Positions 1 through 6,934 of a stretch of 13,481 nucleotides of DNA are shown here, piece by piece (within the stretch, counting starts at the first letter, position 1; each line of letters begins with the position of its first letter). The notes under the pieces are model-generated. The model searched no databases, was not told the origin of the DNA, and was given only the letters and a program-made list of their open reading frames with translations. The position numbers were made by a program, and so were the translations under genes. The DNA comes from an uncultured Collinsella sp. (GTDB taxonomy: Bacteria > Actinomycetota > Coriobacteriia > Coriobacteriales > Coriobacteriaceae), in contig CAADVS010000047.1 in NCBI GenBank assembly GCA_900752545.1, positions 1 to 13,481 on the forward strand. Direction: 5' to 3'.

Positions 1-403
1 CGGCATCGGCGGACCCGGCGGCGGCGCCCTCGGTCGCAGGCTCCTCAGCAGCATTCTCGCCCTCAGCAGCACCCTCACTCGCGGCCTTCTCGGCAGCAAG
101 ACGGGCGCGACGCTCGGCAAAGGTCTCCTTCTTGGCGGGCGCTGCCGTCTCGGCGGCATCCTTGTCCGCATCGGAATCGTCATCGACGGCAGTCTTCTTG
201 GGCTTGACCGGTGCCGAAGCGGCCTCACTTACCGGATCGATAATCTCGGACTGAACAACGGCCGTCATCTTTTCCTGCGTCTCGCGGAACTGACGGATGG
301 CACGGCCGATCGTGCGGCCCATCTGTGGGAGCTTATCCGGGCCAAACAGCAAAAAGCCGAAGACCACGATGATCGCGAGCTCACCCTCTCCAATACCAAA
401 CAC
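1..403 (-). CDS. Twin-arginine translocase subunit, TatA/TatB family (C-terminus cut off)
   Basis: This is a membrane component of the Tat pathway, which exports folded proteins bearing twin-arginine signals. The visible 134 residues start with one hydrophobic helix (about residues 6-22), followed directly by FGPDKLPQMGRTIG, the hinge and amphipathic helix typical of TatA/TatB. A long charged and alanine-rich tail from about residue 50 runs off the left edge. The start is GTG at 403, because GGAGG at 409-413 sits five bases upstream and it gives the classic N-terminus FGIGEGEL. The nearby ATG at 407 is in another frame. The glutamate near residue 8 and the long acidic tail lean towards TatB, but TatA cannot be excluded. 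A tatC gene could lie further left; that is inference. Upstream on the same strand lies a STAS-domain gene, 153 bases away. Confidence 0.88.
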   Translation of the reverse strand, partial: MFGIGEGELAIIVVFGFLLFGPDKLPQMGRTIGRAIRQFRETQEKMTAVVQSEIIDPVSEAASAPVKPKKTAVDDDSDADKDAAETAAPAKKETFAERRARLAAEKAASEGAAEGENAAEEPATEGAAAGSADA

Positions 404-408
404 ACATA

Positions 409-413
409 CCTCC
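409..413 (-). promoter_or_regulatory. Ribosome binding site that fixes the GTG start of the Tat gene
   Basis: The minus strand reads GGAGG five bases before GTG at 403. It decides for a GTG start over the out-of-frame ATG at 407. Confidence 0.7.
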
Positions 414-478
414 AAGGCTCGATGTGAGTCGAGCCCGCACCGCGCCATTCGGCCGGAACTCGTCTATTCATTCGGTCA

Positions 479-484
479 AGTATA
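479..484 (-). promoter_or_regulatory. Possible -10 box for the Tat gene
   Basis: The minus strand reads TATACT about 75 bases upstream of the Tat start. No convincing -35 box lies at the usual distance, so this is a weak call. It abuts the hairpin at 485-512. Confidence 0.3.
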
Positions 485-512
485 GCGCCCGGACGCCAAA
501 ACGTCCGAGCGC
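485..512 (-). terminator. Hairpin downstream of the STAS gene, possible weak terminator
   Basis: CGGACG at 490-495 pairs with CGTCCG at 502-507 around a six-base loop. Outer GCGC pairs (485-488 with 509-512) extend the stem across one mismatch. It lies 45 bases after the STAS stop codon, but no T-run follows on the minus strand, so termination is uncertain. Confidence 0.35.
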
Positions 513-556
513 ATCACAAACATATGCCAAACGGCACGCCCTTTTGGGGGCAAAGA

Positions 557-871
557 TTATGCAGCGGTGATCGAAATCTCCTGGTCGACACCCAACAGCT
601 GAACCACGCGCATTACCGGGGGCTGCACATTGGTGCAGCCAAAACGCTTGCCGTGGTCGACCGCGTGGTACGCGGCGCCCACGAGCACGCCAATGCCCGT
701 TGAATCGATGTAGCTCACCTGGGCAAAATCGAGCTCAACGGCCTCAGTGGGCTGCTCGAGCGCCAGGTCGATGGCATTACGCAGGCTATCGGCGTTAGAG
801 ATATCGATCTCGCCGGTTACCTTAATGGTGTAGAGCTCTGGCGTGGGGTTGGTGGAAATACCCAAATCCAT
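557..871 (-). CDS. STAS-domain anti-sigma-factor antagonist (SpoIIAA/RsbV-like)
   Basis: A 104-residue single-domain protein of the anti-anti-sigma type. In this family the unphosphorylated protein binds a serine-kinase anti-sigma factor and frees an alternative sigma factor; phosphorylation of a conserved serine switches it off. The family pattern is visible: GEIDISNADSLR near residues 20-31, then YIDSTGIGVLV with Ser57 in the position that is phosphorylated in SpoIIAA. The length is normal for the family. The start at 871 has AAAGGAG seven bases upstream. The gene begins 51 bases after the aminotransferase stop with no terminator between, so the two are probably cotranscribed. No kinase or sigma gene is visible nearby, so the partner must be encoded elsewhere, or the protein serves another STAS role. 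Confidence 0.88.
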   Translation of the reverse strand: MDLGISTNPTPELYTIKVTGEIDISNADSLRNAIDLALEQPTEAVELDFAQVSYIDSTGIGVLVGAAYHAVDHGKRFGCTNVQPPVMRVVQLLGVDQEISITAA

Positions 872-922
872 GTATACGCTCCTTTACGTATCGAAAGTGC
901 GGATAGTACGGGAAGCCGCGCG

Positions 923-2227
923 TTAGGCGCGCTCGGCACGCGCAAGCTCGGCAGCGACGAGCTTGACGGCCAGCACCAGCACATCGAGCGCGGCCTCCAG
1001 GTCCTCGACCGTGGGATAGCTCGGCGCGATGCGGATGTTGGTATCGCGCGGATCCTTGCCATAGGGCCAGGTAGCACCGGCCGGCGTGAGCTTGACGCCC
1101 AGGTCGGCACAAAGCGCGGCGACCTTTTGGGCCGAGCCCTCGGGACCATCGAAGCTCACAAAGTAGCCGCCGCGAGGATGCGTCCAGGTAGCGCAACCAG
1201 TATCGCCCAGACCCTCGGTGAGCTTGCGCTCAACGGCCTCAAAGCGCGGACGCAAAAACTCGGCATGTTTTTTCATGTGCTCCTTGACCGCCTCGATGGT
1301 GGGAAGGAAGCGCACGTGACGCAGCTGGTTGAGCTTGTCGGCGCTGATGAGGCCGGCCTTCAGGCGCTTTGAGAACTCGTCGATGACCGCGGGGCTCGCA
1401 CCGATAAAGCCGATGCCGGCGCCCGGGAAGGTGATCTTGGACGTCGAGGCAAAGGCCACCACGCGGTCCTCGGTGCCCGCCGCGCGAGCGAGGTCAAAGA
1501 TGTTTGCGAGCTCGTCGGTCTCGTCGTACAGGTCGTGCACGCAGTAGGCGTTGTCCCAGAAGATGCGGAAATCGGGCGCGGCCGTGGGCATCTCGACCAG
1601 ACGGCGCACAGTGTCCTCGCTAAAGGTGATGCCCGTGGGGTTGGAATACTTGGGCACGCACCAGATACCCTTAATGGAGTCGTCAGCGGCAACGAGGCGC
1701 TCGATCTCGTCCATGTCGGGGCCGTTGTCGGTCATCGCGACGGGGACGTTCTCGATGCCCAAGTCGGCGGTGATGCCAAAGTGGCGATCGTAGCCGGGAA
1801 CGGGGCACAGGAACTTGACCTTCTTGCCGTCGTGCGCGGCCTCGTAGGCGTCCCAGGGCTCGCTGCCGCACGAGCCACAGCGCCAGAACATGCCGGCGAT
1901 ATCGTGCTCGATCAAAAGGCTCGACGAACCCAGCACGAGCGTCTGCTCGGCGGGGCAGCCCAGGAACTCCCCTGCCAACTTGCGTGCCGAAGGAATACCC
2001 TCAAAGCAGCCGTAATTGGAACAGTCGACGTTGCCGTCGTGCAGATCGGCATCGGCATTGAGGATATCGAGCATGGGTCGAGAGATGTCCACCTGGGAGG
2101 GCGACGGCTTGCCGCGGGCCATGTCGAGCGCCAGGCCCTTGGCCTTGACCTCGGCGACCTCGGCCTTGAGCGCCTCGATGGCGGCATCGAGTTCGGTGGT
2201 TTCCATCTTCTGGTAGATCGTCTGCAT
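923..2227 (-). CDS. PLP-dependent aminotransferase, class I fold, aspartate type Ic-like
   Basis: A 434-residue cytoplasmic enzyme of fold-type I. It probably moves an amino group between aspartate, or a related amino acid, and 2-oxoglutarate. Key residues can be placed: Lys264 in STSK as the PLP-binding lysine, Asn196 in YSNPTG, Asp225 and Tyr228 in DNAYCVHDLYD for the cofactor ring and phenol contacts, and Arg399 in NIRIAPSYP for the substrate carboxylate. SNYGCFEGIPSAR and CPVPGYDRHF recall the type Ic aspartate aminotransferases known from actinobacteria rather than classical AspC. A Cys-x-x-Cys stretch (RCGSCGSEPW, from residue 116) sits between the GSSS cofactor loop and the next strand. 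AAAGG lies eight bases upstream of the ATG. Substrate specificity cannot be read from sequence, so no gene symbol is given. Confidence 0.9.
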   Translation of the reverse strand: MQTIYQKMETTELDAAIEALKAEVAEVKAKGLALDMARGKPSPSQVDISRPMLDILNADADLHDGNVDCSNYGCFEGIPSARKLAGEFLGCPAEQTLVLGSSSLLIEHDIAGMFWRCGSCGSEPWDAYEAAHDGKKVKFLCPVPGYDRHFGITADLGIENVPVAMTDNGPDMDEIERLVAADDSIKGIWCVPKYSNPTGITFSEDTVRRLVEMPTAAPDFRIFWDNAYCVHDLYDETDELANIFDLARAAGTEDRVVAFASTSKITFPGAGIGFIGASPAVIDEFSKRLKAGLISADKLNQLRHVRFLPTIEAVKEHMKKHAEFLRPRFEAVERKLTEGLGDTGCATWTHPRGGYFVSFDGPEGSAQKVAALCADLGVKLTPAGATWPYGKDPRDTNIRIAPSYPTVEDLEAALDVLVLAVKLVAAELARAERA

Positions 2228-2268
2228 GGGTGCGACCTTTCACGAAGCGGTACGTTGCAATTCTTCTA

Positions 2269-2274
2269 AGTATA
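2269..2274 (-). promoter_or_regulatory. Possible -10 box for the aminotransferase gene
   Basis: The minus strand reads TATACT about 42 bases upstream of the ATG, inside the divergent gap. No good -35 box is visible at 16-18 bases, so this rests on the hexamer alone. Confidence 0.3.
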
Positions 2275-2365
2275 GACCGCCACCGTCGCAACGTTATGAA
2301 GCCGTGATAGATTAAGTCCATCGCAATGAATTACGAACCGCCGCGCACGCCGGCGTGGAGCGCCC

Positions 2366-2372
2366 AAGGAGG
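2366..2372 (+). promoter_or_regulatory. Ribosome binding site that decides the start of the 84-residue gene
   Basis: AAGGAGG lies four bases before ATG 2377. The earlier in-frame ATG at 2326 has no such site, so the shorter product is preferred. Confidence 0.75.
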
Positions 2373-2376
2373 CACT

Positions 2377-2631
2377 ATGGAGTACGGATCGTTCCAGGCC
2401 GAGGAATTCGGCGACCTGCAGCGCCTGGTCGACGGGCTGTTTTACGACCGCCACGCCATCGACCGCCTGGATCTGATCGTACAGGCCGAAATCTTGGACC
2501 TGGCGCCCGATCTCATGGAAATCGTCAACCTGCTACCGCCCGGCTATTACGACCGCCAGTCACTTTGCGACCAGCTCAACTCCGCCTTGGCCGCCCACGG
2601 CTGGGGCGCCGTCTACGGAACGGTGGAATAA
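2377..2631 (+). CDS. Hypothetical small protein, 84 residues
   Basis: I do not recognise this family. The ATG at 2377 follows a perfect AAGGAGG with four-base spacing, and the frame closes with TAA. The product is acidic, soluble in appearance, without a signal peptide or membrane helix. It has a leucine- and aspartate-rich first half (residues 8-50) and a distinctive LLPPGYYDRQSLCDQLN segment followed by a short HGWGAVYGTV end. The pattern of helix, PPG turn, helix and strand suggests a compact regulatory or binding domain, but that is a guess. It is divergent from the aminotransferase and converges on nhaA, with a shared terminator 32 bases after its stop. Strong ribosome site, proper termination and coding-like composition argue that it is real. 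Confidence 0.7.
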   Translation: MEYGSFQAEEFGDLQRLVDGLFYDRHAIDRLDLIVQAEILDLAPDLMEIVNLLPPGYYDRQSLCDQLNSALAAHGWGAVYGTVE

Positions 2632-2634
2632 GCC

Positions 2635-2663
2635 TAGTCATTTAAGAACGTCCCCAATGACTA
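2635..2663. repeat. Short intergenic palindrome with GTCCCC core
   Basis: TAGTCATT at 2635-2642 is a perfect inverted copy of AATGACTA at 2656-2663. The 13 bases between hold ACGTCCCC, whose complement GGGGACG recurs in the larger palindrome near 10380. It overlaps the first base of the terminator stem that follows. Confidence 0.5.
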
Positions 2664-2700
2664 AAACGCCGCTTGTGATGGTGTTCACAGGCGGCGTTTT
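2663..2700. terminator. Bidirectional rho-independent terminator
   Basis: A 16-base-pair stem (2663-2678 with 2685-2700, one G-U pair) with a six-base loop. It begins with AAAA and ends with TTTT, so it has a T-run on either strand. It lies between the converging 84-residue gene and nhaA and can serve both. Confidence 0.9.
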
Positions 2701-2717
2701 CAAACTTGTATGTGCTT

Positions 2718-4076
2718 TTACTTGTCTTTGGGCGCGGGGTGTTTGCAGACCACGCTCATGTAGATCATGCCGAGCACGGCAGCGGTGACCGAACCGGCAA
2801 GGATGGCGGCCTTGGCAGCCAGAACCTCGAACTGGGCCGTCGGGAAGGCAAGGCCGCTAATGAGAATCGACATGGTAAAGCCGATACCGCCCAGAATGCC
2901 CACGCCGGCGATCATATGCCAGTTGACGTTGTGCGGCAGCTCACAAGCCTTGAGCTTAACCAGGGCGAACGTCATGCCAAAGATGCCGATCGGCTTGCCC
3001 AGCAGCATGCCAAAGTACACGCCGAGCGTCACCGGGTCGGTGAGTAGCGTGCTCATGTCCACGCCCACCAGGCGAACCTGCGCGTTGACAAACGCAAAGA
3101 TCGGCAGGATCACAAAGTTAACCGGTGTGGAGATCAGGCGCTCCATACGGATGAGCGGCGGGGTGACGCGGTGCATGACGCGCTCGACCTTGGTAGTCGA
3201 GACGGTAAAGTCGTGCTGGCCCAAGATGTGTGCCTCGTCGTCGTAGCGGTCATCGAGCAACGGCAGGCACTCGCCCAACCAATCGGTGAGGCTATCGAGC
3301 TTGACGCCGCACTTGGCCGGGATGGTGAAGGCCAGGATGACGCCGGCAAGCGTAGCGTGCACGCCACTCTTGAACATGCAGAACCACAGCAGCAGGCCCA
3401 GCACCGAATACGGGGCGAGGCGGTAGTGCTGCGTCTTGTTGAGCCACACGAGCGCGCACGTCACAAGCGCGGCGGCGCCCAACCAAAACGGATTGGGGCT
3501 CTGACCGTAGAAGATGGCGATGGCGGCGATGGAGATGAGGTCGTCGGCGATGGCGAGCGTCGAGAAGAACACACGCACGCCGTTGGGCACGCGGTTGCCC
3601 AAAAGCGACAGCACGCCCAGCGCAAAGGCAATATCGGTTGCCATGGGGATGGCCCAGCCGTTGTGCGCGCCGGCATGGTTAAAGATCAGGTAGATGCAGG
3701 CGGGAACGACGACGCCGCCCACGGCCGCCAGCATGGGAAGCATGGCCTGACGCGGGTTTTTGAGCTCGCCGACCGTCATCTCGTACTTAAGCTCAATGCC
3801 CACCAGCAAAAAGAAGATCGCCATGAGGAAGTCGTTGACGAAAAGCTCGACGGTGAGACCAGCCGTAAGGTTTCCCAGACCCACATACAGCGGGGTCTCC
3901 AAAAAGTGATGGATGGCCTCGTAGGCATCGGTATTGGCGCAAATGACGGCGGCGATGGCGGCAATCACCATGACCGCGGCGGAAATCGTGCCGTTCTCGG
4001 CGATGCGCTCCCAGATGTCGTGACGCTCAAAGCGCTTGCGCTCACGAACGTTGAACAGCTGCTCAGTTGCTGCCAT
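2718..4076 (-). CDS. nhaA: Na+/H+ antiporter NhaA
   Basis: A 452-residue inner-membrane antiporter that exports Na+ in exchange for protons and helps control pH and salt. About twelve hydrophobic segments are visible. Family landmarks: ATDIAFALGV with Asp148, and LAIADDLISI with the paired Asp178-Asp179. These match Asp133 and Asp163-Asp164 of the E. coli protein with identical spacing. Lys361 in GKPIGI matches Lys300, and GIGFTMS lies near residue 400. The protein is longer than the E. coli one (388). Much of the excess is a hydrophilic loop at about residues 254-315, rich in Asp, Glu and His, before the helix that starts near residue 316. AAAGGAG lies six bases before ATG 4076. The gene ends 18 bases before the shared terminator. 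Confidence 0.96.
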   Translation of the reverse strand: MAATEQLFNVRERKRFERHDIWERIAENGTISAAVMVIAAIAAVICANTDAYEAIHHFLETPLYVGLGNLTAGLTVELFVNDFLMAIFFLLVGIELKYEMTVGELKNPRQAMLPMLAAVGGVVVPACIYLIFNHAGAHNGWAIPMATDIAFALGVLSLLGNRVPNGVRVFFSTLAIADDLISIAAIAIFYGQSPNPFWLGAAALVTCALVWLNKTQHYRLAPYSVLGLLLWFCMFKSGVHATLAGVILAFTIPAKCGVKLDSLTDWLGECLPLLDDRYDDEAHILGQHDFTVSTTKVERVMHRVTPPLIRMERLISTPVNFVILPIFAFVNAQVRLVGVDMSTLLTDPVTLGVYFGMLLGKPIGIFGMTFALVKLKACELPHNVNWHMIAGVGILGGIGFTMSILISGLAFPTAQFEVLAAKAAILAGSVTAAVLGMIYMSVVCKHPAPKDK

Positions 4077-4284
4077 GGGCGGCTCCTTTCACGGGAAAGC
4101 TCCCGTCTTAAAAAAGCACGGCCCGCCCAAGTGGCGGCGCCGCGCTCTAACGTATTACGCTTGCATCTAGCCTACCCTGCACGACAAGCACGCAGGCGTG
4201 GCCGAAAAGCGGAACCACAGGTTGAACATTATTTGCTCAACGACACGGGCGCGCCTGTCCAAGAGACGACGCGACGCCGCGCAC

Positions 4285-4324
4285 AAAAAACGACCGGAGC
4301 GCGGGGTGTCCGCGGTCCGGTCGT
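4285..4324 (-). terminator. Rho-independent terminator of the pyrophosphatase gene
   Basis: On the minus strand a nine-pair stem (4290-4298 with 4316-4324) continues, across a G/G mismatch, into a five-pair inner stem (4300-4304 with 4310-4314). It is followed by six T residues. It starts 20 bases after the ppaC stop. Confidence 0.93.
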
Positions 4325-4343
4325 GGCGTTTGGTCAACTAAAC

Positions 4344-5267
4344 CTAGCAGACGGCCATGATGGGGGCAGCGACCTGCTTCTTACGGGAGAGGACGCCCGG
4401 CATCCAGACGCCGTCGTGCTCGTCGGCAATGCCCAGGCCCTTCTGAGCGGCCTCGGTCTCGCCCTCGAGCAGGACCTGCGAGCCCTCCTCCATGATGTCG
4501 GTGATGCACAGGACGATGCCGTCGGCACCCTTCTCGGCGGCGTAGGCGCGCATGGCCTCGCGAATCTCGTCGATCATGCCAAGCGCACGGCTCTTGTCGA
4601 CGGTCTCGTACTGGCCAATGAGCAGCTTCTTGCCGGCGGGCTCGAACATCTTGATGTCATTGCCGACCATCTCGGCAGCGGTGAAGGAGCCGGACGGACG
4701 GGTGAGGAAGACCTCCATGCCAAACTTGACCGGGTCGACGCCCACCTGCTCGCCGAGCTTGGCGGCGACGGCGCGGTCGACATCGGTGGTGGTGGGGCTC
4801 TTGAGCATGAGCGTGTCGGTCATCATGGCCGAGAGCAGCAGCTTGGCCTGGACGTCGGAAAGCTCAACGCCGAGCACGCCGGCGAGCTTGGTGACGATGG
4901 TGCAGCTGGAGCCCCAGGGCAGGCAGATGTAGTGCAGCGGACCGGCGGTCTCGAAGTCGCCGATGCGGTGATGGTCGACGACGCCAAAGACCGTGGCGTC
5001 CTTAAGGCCGGCGACGGACTGGGCAGACTCGTTGTGGTCGGTGAGGACGACGAGCTGACCGGCCTCGACGGACTCGATCACGCGGGGCTCGGCGATGCCG
5101 GCGTCGGCGAGCAGCTTGGCAGACTCGGCCGGAAGCTGACCAAGGGCGCAGGCCTCGTAGGTGTTGCCGGCATACTCAACCTGGTTGAGCAGCTGGGACA
5201 GGACGACGGCGCTCATGATGGCGTCGTTATCGGGGTTCTGGTGACCAAAGACAAGAACGTTTGCCAT
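4344..5267 (-). CDS. ppaC: Manganese-dependent inorganic pyrophosphatase (family II)
   Basis: A 307-residue cytoplasmic enzyme that hydrolyses pyrophosphate to two phosphates and so drives biosynthetic reactions. It belongs to the DHH phosphoesterase superfamily. Metal ligands are all in place: FGHQNPDND with His9, Asp13 and Asp15; Asp77 in LTDHNE; Asp98-His99-His100 in VVDHHRIGDF; and Asp151 in MMTDTLM. The C-terminal DHHA2 domain closes with SRKKQVAAP (from residue 294), the phosphate-binding motif of family II enzymes. The length matches the family norm of about 310, and no CBS regulatory insert is present. GGAGG lies six bases before ATG 5267. It is a single-gene unit with its own terminator. 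I saw no clear promoter hexamers upstream. Confidence 0.96.
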   Translation of the reverse strand: MANVLVFGHQNPDNDAIMSAVVLSQLLNQVEYAGNTYEACALGQLPAESAKLLADAGIAEPRVIESVEAGQLVVLTDHNESAQSVAGLKDATVFGVVDHHRIGDFETAGPLHYICLPWGSSCTIVTKLAGVLGVELSDVQAKLLLSAMMTDTLMLKSPTTTDVDRAVAAKLGEQVGVDPVKFGMEVFLTRPSGSFTAAEMVGNDIKMFEPAGKKLLIGQYETVDKSRALGMIDEIREAMRAYAAEKGADGIVLCITDIMEEGSQVLLEGETEAAQKGLGIADEHDGVWMPGVLSRKKQVAAPIMAVC

Positions 5268-5320
5268 GGATATCCTCCACTTGATATGTGTACTTGGACG
5301 TAGCTATGGTAGCACGCCGA

Positions 5321-5353
5321 TGCCGAGCCTTCGCAGACGGAAGGGCCACGGCA
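5321..5353. other. Hairpin between the ROK kinase and pyrophosphatase genes
   Basis: TGCCG (5321-5325) pairs with CGGCA (5349-5353), and CCTTC (5328-5332) with GAAGG (5340-5344), around a seven-base loop. ATATTTT follows on the plus strand, yet both flanking genes are on the minus strand. Its role is unclear; it may act in transcription end of the ROK gene. Confidence 0.3.
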
Positions 5354-5397
5354 TATTTTGGAGCAAGCATGGGGACCAAGTCCGCCCCCTGCACCAG

Positions 5398-6351
5398 CTA
5401 TTTGCCAGCGGCGCGCAGGGCTACGTAGGCGGCACCGATGATGCCGGCGTCGTTTCCGAGCGAAGCGACCTTAATGGGCGTCTCGCGCGAGGCGGAAAGC
5501 GCGTACTGCTTAAAGTGCTCGCGAACCTTGTCGAGGTAGACATCGGCCGAGGCGGAGGCGCCGCCGCCGATGAGGAACATCTCGGGATCAACCACGTTGG
5601 CAATAAGCGCCAGTGCGCGGCCGAGATAGTCGGCCATGGTATCGGCCGCGGCCAGCGCGAGCTTGTCGCCCTCGCGACAGGCCTGGAACACGTCCTTGGA
5701 ATCGGAGGGGCCGGTCAGCTCGATAGGCTCGACGCCCGCCTTCTTGCACTCGGCAAGGTAGTTGCTCACCACGCCGGTGGCGCTGGAATACTGCTCCAGG
5801 TGGCCATGGCCGCCGCAGCCGCAGGTGCGCTCCTCGGCCGGGTTCAGGCACATGTGGCCAATCTCGCCGCCAGCACCCACAACGCCCGATACCACGTCGC
5901 CGTTAACGATAACGCCGCCGCCCACGCCGGTACCAATGGTGACCATCACCACGTTCTGTACGCCCTTGGCAGAACCGAGCCAGGCCTCGCCCATAGCAGC
6001 AGCGTTGGCGTCGTTCTCGTACTTAACGACCGCGTCGGGGCAGTGCTCCTGGATGGCGATCTTGAGCTCGGGCAGGTTAATGGCAATGTTGGCCTTGACC
6101 TTAGCATCGCCCGATGCCGGGATGGGGCACGGAACGGCCAGGCCAATGCCCGACACAAAGGCACGCGGAATCTGGGCCTTGGCGACCACCTGGTCGATAG
6201 CCTCGGTCACCGCGGCAAAGCCCGCAGCGTCAACGATGGGAGGCGTAGGCACGCTGGCCTTGGCAAGAAGGTTTCCGTCCTCATCGAACAGACCCTCCTT
6301 GACCGAGGTACCGCCGACGTCGATGCCGATGTAATACTGCTTAGGTTCCAT
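5398..6351 (-). CDS. ROK-family sugar kinase (glucokinase-like)
   Basis: A 317-residue cytoplasmic ATP-dependent hexokinase of the ROK family that phosphorylates a free hexose, most likely glucose or mannose, at C6. The N-terminal phosphate loop is IGIDVGGTSVKEG (residues 8-20). Asn113-Asp114 in YENDANAA holds the catalytic aspartate. TIGTGVGGG starts at 138, and GEIGH (Glu163, His166) binds sugar and zinc. The zinc motif reads CGCGGHGHLE (from Cys177): the third conserved cysteine is replaced by His184. I start at ATG 6351 because the motif lies at the normal distance and AAAGG precedes it; the frame stays open further upstream into poor sequence. In the context of the PTS operon it would phosphorylate the unphosphorylated hexose released by the GH1 enzyme. 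Exact specificity is inferred. Confidence 0.9.
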   Translation of the reverse strand: MEPKQYYIGIDVGGTSVKEGLFDEDGNLLAKASVPTPPIVDAAGFAAVTEAIDQVVAKAQIPRAFVSGIGLAVPCPIPASGDAKVKANIAINLPELKIAIQEHCPDAVVKYENDANAAAMGEAWLGSAKGVQNVVMVTIGTGVGGGVIVNGDVVSGVVGAGGEIGHMCLNPAEERTCGCGGHGHLEQYSSATGVVSNYLAECKKAGVEPIELTGPSDSKDVFQACREGDKLALAAADTMADYLGRALALIANVVDPEMFLIGGGASASADVYLDKVREHFKQYALSASRETPIKVASLGNDAGIIGAAYVALRAAGK

Positions 6352-6419
6352 GGGAGCCCGCCTTTCTCGTTTAAACATTGCCTGTATGGTACCGCTCCCA
6401 AGGCAAAAACCTACCAAAA

Positions 6420-6496
6420 AGAGACAGGTTTGTTTTGGCAGGTTTTATCTGGGGTAACGCAATTGGCTGCCCAACAGGCCGCGCAAGACCATCCCC
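6420..6496. repeat. Degenerate palindromic element, copy A
   Basis: Bases 6420-6444 match 10300-10324 at 22 of 25 positions, in the same orientation. The other end, CCAACAGG to ATCCCC (6471-6496), is a poor inverted copy of the first arm. It lies between the PTS terminator and the ROK kinase start, in the upstream region of the ROK gene. Confidence 0.55.
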
Positions 6497-6534
6497 AAAA
6501 ATAAAGGCGCCGGGAGGCGGAGGCTCCCGGCGCC
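6497..6534 (-). terminator. Rho-independent terminator of the PTS operon
   Basis: An 11-pair perfect GC-rich stem (6506-6516 with 6524-6534) and a seven-base loop. On the minus strand it is followed by TTTATTTTT. It lies 58 bases after the IIA stop codon and closes the GH1-IIC-IIB-IIA operon. Confidence 0.92.
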
Positions 6535-6592
6535 CGTCAAAGGGACTATGTTGTCTGTTGGACCGCACGGTCCGTCGCGGCGATAACGCCGA

Positions 6593-6925
6593 CTAGGCCT
6601 GAAGTGCCTGCAGCTGCTTGTGAACCTCGATGAGCTCCGTCGCCATGACGCGCATGGTCTCGGTGCCGGCCATCTGGTCCTCGGCATGCAGCAGAATCAA
6701 CGGGGCCTCGCCGTTACGCTCGCCGTTGGCCTCCTTCTTCAGAAGCCCCATGTGAACATCGTGGCCACCGTTATAGGCCTCGTCGCCCTGCTTGATAAGC
6801 TCCTCGGCGGCGTCAAAATCGCCCTCCTTGGCCTTTTGCACGGCATTGATGTACATGCTCTTGGCGGTACCGACGTAGCTGATGATCTCAAAGCAGGTCA
6901 TCTGCAGTTCGTTCATATCCTCCAT
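6593..6925 (-). CDS. PTS lactose/cellobiose-type IIA component
   Basis: A 110-residue soluble phosphocarrier that takes phosphate from HPr and passes it to IIB. It is a three-helix protein of the Lac/Cel (IIA-Lac) family. His80 in ILLHAEDQM is the phosphorylated histidine, with Asp83 three residues on as the metal-binding aspartate; both agree with His78 and Asp81 of the lactococcal enzyme. GDFDAAEELI and the ending HKQLQALQA are also typical. I start at ATG 6925, preceded by AGGTG six bases upstream; a GTG at 6934, directly after the IIB stop, would add three residues. ATG 6916 is also possible. The nine-base gap to the IIB gene shows tight cotranscription. A strong terminator follows. Confidence 0.93.
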   Translation of the reverse strand: MEDMNELQMTCFEIISYVGTAKSMYINAVQKAKEGDFDAAEELIKQGDEAYNGGHDVHMGLLKKEANGERNGEAPLILLHAEDQMAGTETMRVMATELIEVHKQLQALQA

Positions 6926-6934
6926 GCAGAGCAC

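Noticed and set aside
2326..2376. Longer version of the 84-residue protein starting at ATG 2326
   Set aside because: AAGGAGG is placed for ATG 2377; the upstream ATG has no ribosome site and the added residues look non-coding.
4222..4260. GTTGA/TCAAC inverted pair and an eight-base GGCGCGCC palindrome in the nhaA-ppaC gap
   Set aside because: The stems are only five to eight bases with no supporting context; likely chance in GC-rich sequence.
3171..5303. Open plus-strand frame of about 710 codons opposite nhaA and ppaC
   Set aside because: It mirrors two unmistakable genes, its composition is biased (His, Gly, Asp, Val), it crosses their intergenic terminator, and it has no ribosome site. 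It is a by-product of high GC third positions on the other strand.
6352..6417. Longer ROK kinase starting 22 codons upstream
   Set aside because: Family members begin a few residues before the phosphate loop, and AAAGG is placed for ATG 6351. The extra segment runs towards the repeat element.
5266..6504. Open plus-strand frame of about 412 codons opposite the ROK kinase gene
   Set aside because: The minus strand holds a complete ROK kinase with all family motifs. The plus frame is low-complexity and has no start signals.
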